Shown here: positions 56,015 through 64,000 of the stretch, piece by piece | Numbering within the stretch: position 1 is the stretch's first letter | How the letters are laid out: every line of letters starts with the position of its first letter | Source of the DNA: Calonectria ilicicola | Lineage: Eukaryota > Ascomycota > Sordariomycetes > Hypocreales > Nectriaceae | Reading direction: 5' to 3' | NCBI GenBank assembly: GCA_020809705.1 | Contig: CP085827.1 | Coordinates: 6,820,001-6,884,000 of the forward strand | DNA length: 64,000 nt | Notes under the pieces: model-generated | Told to the model about the DNA's origin: nothing | The model's input: only the letters and a program-made list of their open reading frames with translations | Databases searched by the model: none | Translations under genes and position numbers: made by a program

Positions 56015-59014
56015 GCATAAGTGGTGCAAAGCCTCGAGTTATATCCTGTCTTCTTTCGGCAATTGCACGTTTTAACTGGATGTTCCGTTAATATAATGAT
56101 ATTGGTCGGGAGAATAACGCTCGAATTCAGGGTGAAGGGAAGGAGTGGAAACTGTGGAGTCTTAAAACCAGGAAGATCCAAGTTCGACTCAATACCAGAG
56201 ACATGTAGAAATGTCTGCTAGCCGAGCCTAGACCCAGTGGTCAGGGTGAAGCGCTAGATCATAGACGCCAAACCGAAAACTGACGATATACGGTGATGCT
56301 GCAAGGCACGGGCCTCTGTGGAGTCTTCCTTGTCGACGGAACATAAGCCACGTTCCAAGTCCCAGGTTGATTATTCTAACAACTTGACGGAGCCATCAAT
56401 GAAACCAGTGGAGATATAGGTCTGGCTCTGAGACTCTTACCTCTGAGGGAACTAATTATATAATATTTTCCGTGTCCGACATACATCGGACCGCGATGGG
56501 GGTAGATAATAACAAGGCCCATTTCCTCTCCCCGCAGCCACCAGCGAGATTTTGCCGACCCTCCGGAACAAAGTCGTCCTCACTCTGATCATTGACTCCC
56601 GCATCACTGCATATATAGTCTACTAGAGGTATGCATATCGTCCTTTATTATTCATTGTATAAGAAGATAGAGGTATGTTTTTGTCTACTCTTGATGAGCG
56701 TAGATCTTGCTTCGCGAACAACAAGCGGTCCAAGTGCAACGAGAAATCCCTCCCTGCAACGTAGCCGCTCCTTGGCTGTCAGAGCATGCTTAGCCGACAC
56801 CCGAACGCTGTCAAAGCGCCGTCAAAGCGGTCATGCCTGATCTGCGTTCAAGCTAATAAATGGGCTGGTTTTTAGCGTATCCTCTCTTCCAGCCTTGGGT
56901 CAAAACATGTATGACTCCTCTTCTACAAACTTCGTACCTCATTCCCCCCCAGAGATTTTGCCAATAGAACTGATCATCACAGATTAATCTTACGTCTATG
57001 GATTGCAAATGATAGAAATCAAGGCCAATAGCAGCAGAAACCAAGTCCCCATAATTGGTATGGTGATTTTCATCACATTAGCGCTAAAATTGTACATTTT
57101 GTTTCAAGCGAGTCATGAATTAGTTTCAAAGTCTGATTGTCCGCACTCTTGAGCGTGGAGTTCAACATTGGAAAGAGTCCAGTAGCGATGTGATCTTTAT
57201 GTATCCATTCCTTTTCCAACAAGAACAATATCTTCATGGTTTGAACAGGAGCTATGAGCTGGGATGACCACTACACTAGCCACCAGCCGCTGAGATCATC
57301 ATTTAGGGCGGTGCGACCTTCAGCTTTTATGGAAAATTTAGGGTTTTTGAGAACCTCCCGAGAAGTTGAAGTGCGCCACGAGGCCCGTCATTCGGAGATT
57401 TTAGGCCGGCAAGATGCTCCGATCTTTTTATGGAGTGATGTACATATTTCAAATCGTCCGATGGTCAAGACGGTTCATGAGGTGATTGGTGCTTGTGGAC
57501 CAGTCCGTGCCTGGGAAGGATCGCTTTGAAAGACATGTGCGAGGCGCGCGACGGGCTGGCGCGCCTCGCCCAACCGCCTAAAGTCAGCCAGCGGAAGCGA
57601 GGGACCTCTAGAACCGAGATGCACGGCTGGTCAGTAATCCTTACACAGAGCATTTAGCTTCTATTTCTGAACAGTATCGTGACGGTTAATACATTCCAGA
57701 TTGAACAATTTGATGGCTGATATTCATAAGGCTCGGAAAACACTTTAGGTACATTTCTATCCCACCTGCCTCTACGTGTCCTCCACAGTTTAATTTCGCG
57801 TTTAAAGCTGTTGAATGGTGACACAGCATCTATTAGAGATTTTCTCTAGTTGGTCAAACATTTGCTTGCCGATCAAGCTAGTCAAACTAGTCAATGCGCC
57901 TCGCTTTCGAGTCACAAGAAACAGGATTCTGCGGTGTGGCTGCATAACCAGCCAGTCACCACCACCAACGGACTAATTTAGTTTGGACACGTTTCTTGAC
58001 GCCACTTTCTCAAAAGTCTAAGTTTTCTGGTAAGGTTGTTGATTTAAATTCTGAAAAGTCACTCTAGAAAACATGCCACACAGCCTATTATATCAATGAA
58101 TCAATTAGCCAAAGAGTCAAGCCGTACGGAAACGTATTACTCTAGATGTATCCTAAGAGAGTAAAGGCAAAAAGCCAATGGGCCCTTTCTAGGAACGAAT
58201 AATTGATTCTTCTGAAAATCAAGCGAACGATGCCATATCGTACACTATGATTCAAATAGCAACTTTCTTGTCATATTATAACTGGGATTCAGTACGCGTC
58301 CAGTTTTAGTGACGGAATCATATTGGATCGGCTGAAAAGGAAATATAAAGTGGCATGTTAGTGATCATTGTAGTCCGATTTTATTAGGTTAAATAGGAAA
58401 TGACAGAAAAGTTGTCATGGAGATGAAAAAAAATTATAATAAGGTCTTCCATGCAGCAATGCCTCTAGGAAGGCTTTTTTGCGAGAAGTATTGCGATAGA
58501 TTTGGGGAGACAGCACCTCTGCAAGCCACACACACACACACGCACACAGCCTACCCAACCTAAGCCTTAGGACAATTATTTCGCCATAGTAAAAGATATG
58601 GAGGAAGAAAGTTGCTTGTTTATTTTGAGGCTAGCTAGAAATCCCTTTTATCTCAAGTGGTCAGATTGCTATAGAGTAGTCTAGTTCCCTTTGGCATCCA
58701 TGAGGGCTAAATCCTCCAACGCAGTATGCACAAGAAAATGGTAAGCCGAAAACTAACATCTACACAGTTTGTTATTTGTTTAGTTGAGCATCCAGTCTGA
58801 TGCGATAAAAGAGTGGATGGACGGAGGCCAGAGGCATTGGAAGGCATGAAGGGTCAGAAGGCTGCTGTAACAAGGAAATGGACTGTATTGATGTGTGTTC
58901 AAGGATGCAGAAGCTAGATTGAAAGGGCCGGCGGAGCCCTCACATGACTACCCATCTCGTATCACAGTCAGTTGCCTTCGCAAGGTGATGAGAACCCTAT
59001 TACAGAAATTGCAT
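56015..59014. other. Long intergenic region of 3 kb with a GC-rich hairpin
   Basis: No gene is recognised. A 91-codon plus-strand ORF at 57254-57529 lies just before a perfect GC-rich hairpin (57539-57569), and a short CA microsatellite lies near 58528-58548. The remainder is AT-rich. Confidence 0.45.
57539..57569. repeat. Perfect 11-bp GC-rich hairpin followed by CTAA
   Basis: Arms GCGAGGCGCGC and GCGCGCCTCGC enclose a 9-nt loop. CTAA follows 8 nt later at 57578-57581. A GC-rich hairpin shortly before a CTRR end is the shape of a Helitron 3' terminus, but the next base is A rather than T and no 5' end was found. Confidence 0.5.
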
Positions 59015-60357
59015 CTAGGAGCTCGCACGAAGCTCTTCTTCCTCATCTTTGCCGAGCAGCCCAAGAGCTTCTCTGCGGGTAGGTGCTTTGGGATCGAAAT
59101 ATGGCTTCTCCGCGAGAGATGTTACCCTCGTTCCATGGCGGGGCTGTTTTCCTGCATAATCCCAGCTAGCATTGTGGATCGTGATCCTAAAAGAATTAGT
59201 ATTGGCTTTTAAAGTAACTGATTTGGCTTTTTGGAAAGGGAAAAAAGTTAGCCATGACTCACCGATTGTCCCAGAGCGCTGAAGTTCTAGGTGTCCATTT
59301 GAACCGTACTTGAATATCAACATTCTGTTCATAAACATCATAGAGGTATCCAAGAATGGCATCACTCTCAGCTTTATCAAGTCCCACAATGCGATGTGTC
59401 ATGGCACGATTTACCCACAAGGCCTTCCAGCCTGTGGCTGGGTGAACACGAACCAGTGGGTGCACTCGTTCAATATGCTTAGGGCCTTCTTCAGGGTGAT
59501 CTCGGTCCAAGTAGCTGTGAGATGATCTGTAAATAGCAGATCTACCGTCGATAATCTTACGAAACTCTGGAGAAAGCTTCTCATAAGCTGCATAGCCGCT
59601 GGCCCAAAGGGTATCACCGCCAACATCAGGGACAGTGTCATTGTGGAGATGAGTGATACCTGCGGGTTGACGTTCGTGAACGAGGTCACTGTGCCATCTA
59701 GACGCCCCTCCTGGTTGTCTAAAATTGGCTTCCCTATCTGTGGCCCAGAGATCAGGCCATATAACTGATGTTCCTGGAACGCCAGGAACATGAGGGTGCT
59801 GTGGCTATAATATATATTAGCATCTACCATTAAAAGATGGAAGGATGAAAAAGAGAAAAAAAGAGGAATAGTGTGAAAGACCAAAAGAAGCAAAACGTTT
59901 CACGGGAGCTTACATGAACCTCAACTTCTCCAAACCATTCACCAAGCTCTTTTTGCTGTTGTGGTGACAGGTCCTGGTCGCGGAAGAACACTACACTGCG
60001 TTCTGCAATGAGAAGGGCCAACTCATCCCGTTGGATATCCGTCAGGTCCTTCAGCTGAAGGCCTTCAATCTCAGTGCCAATGTAAGCTGTTAAATCTGTG
60101 ACCTTTTTTGCAGCAGAGAGAAGGTTCTTCTTAGACTTGTTGGCTCGTGCCCCAGCATCAACGTAGTCCCTGGGTTGATCGCGAATGTTGTACGCGTCTT
60201 GAAGGTAAAGAGGACGAGAAGGGCGATATGGATATCCTTCAGATAAATCAATGCCCGCCTTTGTAAAGCGTTCACGAGTAGACTCTGGCAGTGGTACGTT
60301 GTCCTTCTTCGGTTGAACAAAGTCTTTAATACTAGGATCAATTGGTGCAGGTGCCAT
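59015..60357 (-). CDS. TauD/TfdA-type alpha-ketoglutarate-dependent dioxygenase
   Basis: A non-haem Fe(II)/2-oxoglutarate dioxygenase. Exons are 60357-59914, 59804-59263 and 59186-59015, giving 385 residues, the size of fungal sulfonate/taurine dioxygenases related to yeast Jlp1. The facial triad is visible as RWHSDLV (His, Asp) and the distal His in ITIHNASWDY, which is created across the last intron; the 2-oxoglutarate-binding Arg is in HGTRVTS. FRDQDLSPQQQKELGEWFGE is the usual N-terminal block. The substrate may be a sulfonate or an aryloxyalkanoate, and sequence alone does not decide. Confidence 0.92.
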
Positions 60358-61905
60358 TTTGATAGTGTTGTGCTGAATAGGAGGAATAAATAAATTAAAA
60401 AAATTCTACAGTTGGAATTTTGTTTGCTGGGAAAACAGGCTCAATCTGCTTCTACTTATACCTGCTTTTATTCGCAACGCATATCCCATCCCCGCAAGGA
60501 AATCGATGTCCACTACTAATACACGTTTTTCTGGTCAGTAATTTCAACTCATCATGTTCAAAATGGATTACCAATCCCCAGGCGCTACCACACTCCTCGT
60601 GATCCAATGCTAACCATAACTGGATAGAAAAAATGAGATGATTACGATGACAAATGACGAATACTTGCAACACGTGTTATCTTACCCCAAACCCGAAGTT
60701 AGTCGGCATAACCTCTGATATCAACCAAAAAAACAGGGATACATTCATGCTGATGCAATATGAGGGGGCAATAATACTTAGCATGTGAGTGGTTTATTCC
60801 CACGGATAAACGGGCCATTTTCAAGATGCAGGCATATTGCGAATCTCCCACCGGCATGACCAATGGCACCATACGTACTCTAGTGGACCATCTCAAACCC
60901 CAGTCCCATCATTGGTGAGAGCTTTAGTGGTTTACGTTGCCGTCTCAAACAGCCAAAAATGCCACATTCATCATCAATCGCTGCAGGTGTGGGATCTACT
61001 CACTCTTAACTAGATTACAGTTGACACTTGACATAGCCAATCCGACATTACCTTAGCTACAGTATAGATCTTGGGACTGTTATGGTAAGCACGCCAAGAA
61101 TTATTCAATCCAGAATACAGAGACCTAGATGTATTGATTATTTTCTAGATCTATTGTCGGTAAGATACAAAAGAGGACGCAAGGAATTGTTAGCCAATAT
61201 CCGGTAAACATGAGCTCAAGTTAAACCTCTGGTATACCATGCGCGTGTTCTCTTAGGTGTTAATATTCACTAGAAAAAGTGTTTAATGCTTATTATACGA
61301 ACAAGGAATACATTTTCTCCTGTTCTCTCAAGCATTTAAGTCCAAATAACTCGACACAAGACAATTTGTAAGGCAATATGAGAGGCAAACTGACATAAAT
61401 ACAGAGTAGAGACACTTTTTGAAAAGCAATATAGAGACCAATCCCCTCTGAAAAATCAATCAAGAGTCAAACATATAAACAAATTACCATGCGCAGCTTA
61501 CGAATTTGAAGGGCGGTTCTGAGGGTCCTGCAATGCTTTAAGAAAACGCCCCTGTTGTTAGTATTTTTAAAATTCCCGACGACATCAGTTTCATGTACGT
61601 AGTTGATACATCAAGTAATTCTATTTACAGAAAAGGGTGGAGTTCTATCTTTTTATCATAGCCTTATTGATTTTTATGGTATCAAATCCGCGTGAGAAAG
61701 GTATATAACTTCTTTAATGATGAATGCTGCCAAATATTAAACGTTCCTGTCGATCATTACGAGTGCCTTGGTACTATTTCCGATAATAATTATGACTATT
61801 CTACCTACTCAACTGGCCGATTGAGCTCACTACACTCGACACGCCAAAGCCTAGATCGTTATGTTCAGCCTCGGAATCTTCCCAAGAATGCGATAATTTA
61901 TCATT
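60358..61905. other. Intergenic, 1.5 kb, no gene seen
   Basis: AT-rich DNA upstream of the dioxygenase. Short ORFs lack family resemblance, and no repeat copy of the families described here was found. Confidence 0.4.
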
Positions 61906-63353
61906 TTATTTTTGAGAGGGATCCATCCTAGTATTTTCTGATTCCACCTTCAAAGTAGTATTCTGCGATTCCTCGTCATCAACCTCGTCGCAATCTAAAT
62001 TGAAAATCCCCATGGGTCTCCGCCAAGAGATGCCAACTGGCTTGTGACGGACAAGGTTTTGTGCTGCTCTTTCAAGGGAAACCGAGGCTATTGTGTTGTG
62101 GATGTTTGTTGTTTGATGACAGCCACAATCGCAATGGAGCGGGTTTCCTGAAGCTTTAACTATCCTCGCGATGAGGTTTGCCATGGACAGTTCAATGTGG
62201 AGTTTGATGAGGTAGGCCAATGGGTGGAACATGACATATCTGTATTAGAATTTAGTTAGATCGAAAAGAAAGGCTGAGCTGCGGTCAGCTTTACATGAAC
62301 GGGTTTTTTAGGGACATGGTAACGATTATCAGGAGCTTTTTCCGAGGTTAGATCAATCAGCCACGCCAAGGCGAAAATGGGGTAGATAGAAACTGACATC
62401 TGCTGCAATAGAGACCAGGATCATAAACAGGTTTACCCGATACAATAATATATATTTTGTAAGACCGTATTCGATAAGAGACGATCGGACGAGATAAACG
62501 AAGTAGGAGTTGAGACAAGCATCGAAAATTGCGAAGAAAACCTTTTCAATGCGATCCCACACGTTATTGATGGAGATCCATTTCATGCTTATCTGAAGCT
62601 GTGCGGGAATCCAAATGCAAAAAACAGAGATGTTGATTAATAGAAGAAAGAAAAAAACCCCCCAGCGAATCCAAATGACTGTACGGCCAGTGGTGGCGAG
62701 TAAGGCAATACGGTTAATAATAATTTGCATAATACAGTGAATTTGAATAGTCCAAAGGACGACTGCAAATATATTAAACATATAGGAAAGACAAATGTTG
62801 ATATACTCAGCATAATACGTACGTGTAAAAAAGAAGAGCTCGAAGCTATTTGTTTCTTCATTAGCCAAATTTTCAAGCATTCCGGTATGCGCTTGTTGGA
62901 TCAAACACACCAAGGCTCAATATTGCCCTTAATATAACTCCATCCGATCCCTGGAATAACCGCGTCGGCAATCACCTCACCCCAAACAAAAGCCATATAG
63001 GCTGTGAACTTCCGTCTGCGTCGCCATTGATGGTAGGACTGATCTGCCGAACGGATTATGGCGATGATGGAGAGTCCCACCAATAATCCCCAAATAAATG
63101 TCACTGTGAGGAGGTCATCGTTTGAGGGCTTAATGGCATGGAACCAAGGTGGTACGAGCGTGCCTGTCATGTTGTCATGACGATCACAGTTTCGGTAGAA
63201 GTCTCGGCGGTTGATCGTATCATAGGAGGGAATCGCTGAGCAAACACTGACGGAGGAGCAGTTAGTTATGTACGCGAATTCTCGCCCGCTTGGGTCCAAT
63301 TTAGCAGCCTTCATACCACTTGCGGAACAGATTGGAATTTTCTCGTGATTCAT
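61906..63353 (-). CDS. Fungal multi-pass membrane protein of unknown function
   Basis: Five exons: 63353-62911, 62845-62823, 62762-62398, 62335-62295 and 62239-61906, giving 401 residues. Exons of 23 and 41 nt are needed to keep frame, and all junctions are GT-AG. The N-terminal region of about 100 residues has four cysteines and an N-glycosylation site, so it is probably extracellular. Hydrophobic helices follow, for example LLTVTFIWGLLVGLSIIAII, WGVFFFLLLINISVFCIWIP and VFFAIFDACLNSYFVYLV, about seven in all, with a polar C-terminal tail. It resembles the fungal integral membrane/GPCR-like proteins often found in large numbers in ascomycetes, but I cannot name a family. Exon structure is less certain than for the enzymes. 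Confidence 0.68.
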
Positions 63354-64000
63354 GATGGTTTCTCTTCTCCACCTTCTCCAGATCTTAACTTAATATTAGT
63401 TCATGAACGCAAAGGTGGCGTTACATGAAAGTTTCTTGTCCGTTAGCTGTGACCTAAGGAAGCCCGCTATTGGCATGGCGCCAAACTAATTGGAGCTAAA
63501 GTCTGACTATGAGTAACTATTCTATAATCATCAAAGCTTCGATATGCCGAAAAAAAGCTTTCTCGGCGCTTTGTGTCTCAAAGAGAAGTGATCAGCCCTA
63601 CTTGATGAAAGTTGATTGCTTTGTGCTTAGAATTGCTTTCTGTTGATTATTTTGGGTTGTCAGCATTTGCTAGCATATTTAAAAAGTTCTAAGGTCAAAT
63701 TTTAGTAGGCATGGGTGACGGGGGGGTTGGTTTGTTCGGGTTTGTAATTCCGTTTGAAGGGCTTTTGCTTCTCAGTTTAGCTAGTGTTTTATCCGTGCTA
63801 GCAGTTGTAAAGTGGCGGAGCTCTCATGTTGGCCGTTTACATAGTTATTTGTATGTATTTTTAAAACCAATCTAACATCAAATAAGTTTCCCGTCAACTC
63901 ATCGCCTAAGCTATATACACGACTGATCCACTCAGAAACAACATTCAGACCGAGCAAGCATAAGCACTTCTACTCCTGGTTACTATAAAAGAAGCTGACT
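63354..64000. other. Right-end intergenic DNA, no gene seen
   Basis: Upstream region of the membrane-protein gene. It has no recognisable ORF or repeat and is AT-rich with a short G-run near 63720. Confidence 0.4.

Noticed and set aside
57254..57529. 91-codon ORF, briefly considered an NmrA-like fragment
   Set aside because: Only a short loose resemblance (RPSAFMENL); no Rossmann motif and no flanking exons.
59411..59893. 160-codon minus-strand ORF as a separate gene
   Set aside because: It overlaps exon 2 of the TauD enzyme in another frame and has no family resemblance.

Overview
The window is nuclear DNA of a filamentous ascomycete (Pezizomycotina). The evidence is short GT-AG introns of about 46-165 nt with CTAAC-like branch sites, a Zn2Cys6 regulator, PTH11-like membrane proteins, fungal P450, GH35 and TauD enzymes, and AT-rich intergenic DNA with small LTR-type repeats. 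The class is not resolved; Leotiomycetes would fit but is a guess. Exon joins were worked out by hand from splice sites and protein continuity.

Layout. (1) 1-9.3 kb: an apparently intact Helitron. A seven-unit CxxC zinc-ribbon array is joined by a consensus intron to a Rep/PIF1-helicase ORF, giving about 2,490 residues. An LTR with its internal leader follows. (2) 9.6-24.9 kb, probably to 33.7 kb: a compact set of two class A flavin monooxygenases, a SnoaL-like protein, a cupin, an ALDH-fold protein without catalytic residues, a LigB/DODA-type extradiol dioxygenase, a small protein of unknown family, a CocE/NonD hydrolase and a Dabb-domain protein. A P450 and a C2H2 plus Zn2Cys6 transcription factor lie on the far side of a repeat-rich stretch. 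Six of these genes form three head-to-head pairs. Those promoters, and the regions upstream of the cupin and Dabb genes, share CGGCTC and CCACA words. No polyketide synthase, NRPS or terpene synthase is present. I read this as a ring-hydroxylation and ring-cleavage module, catabolic or tailoring; the substrate is unknown. (3) 34.7-41 kb: an APC-family permease, a PTH11-like receptor and a MATE transporter with an in-frame TGA 64 codons before its natural end. (4) 43.4-53.4 kb: a DapA-family aldolase, an old yellow enzyme, a secreted carboxylesterase and a secreted GH35 beta-galactosidase, which looks like a saprotrophic carbohydrate block. (5) 54.4-63.4 kb: a second PTH11-like protein, a TauD/TfdA dioxygenase and a multi-pass membrane protein of unknown family.

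Repeats concentrate in the regulatory DNA of region 2. They are two nearly identical 143-bp LTRs in inverted orientation (one nested in another element with a perfect 5-bp target duplication), five copies of a TGATACGG...CCGTATCA element and two copies of a related short element. No rRNA, confident tRNA or CRISPR was seen.
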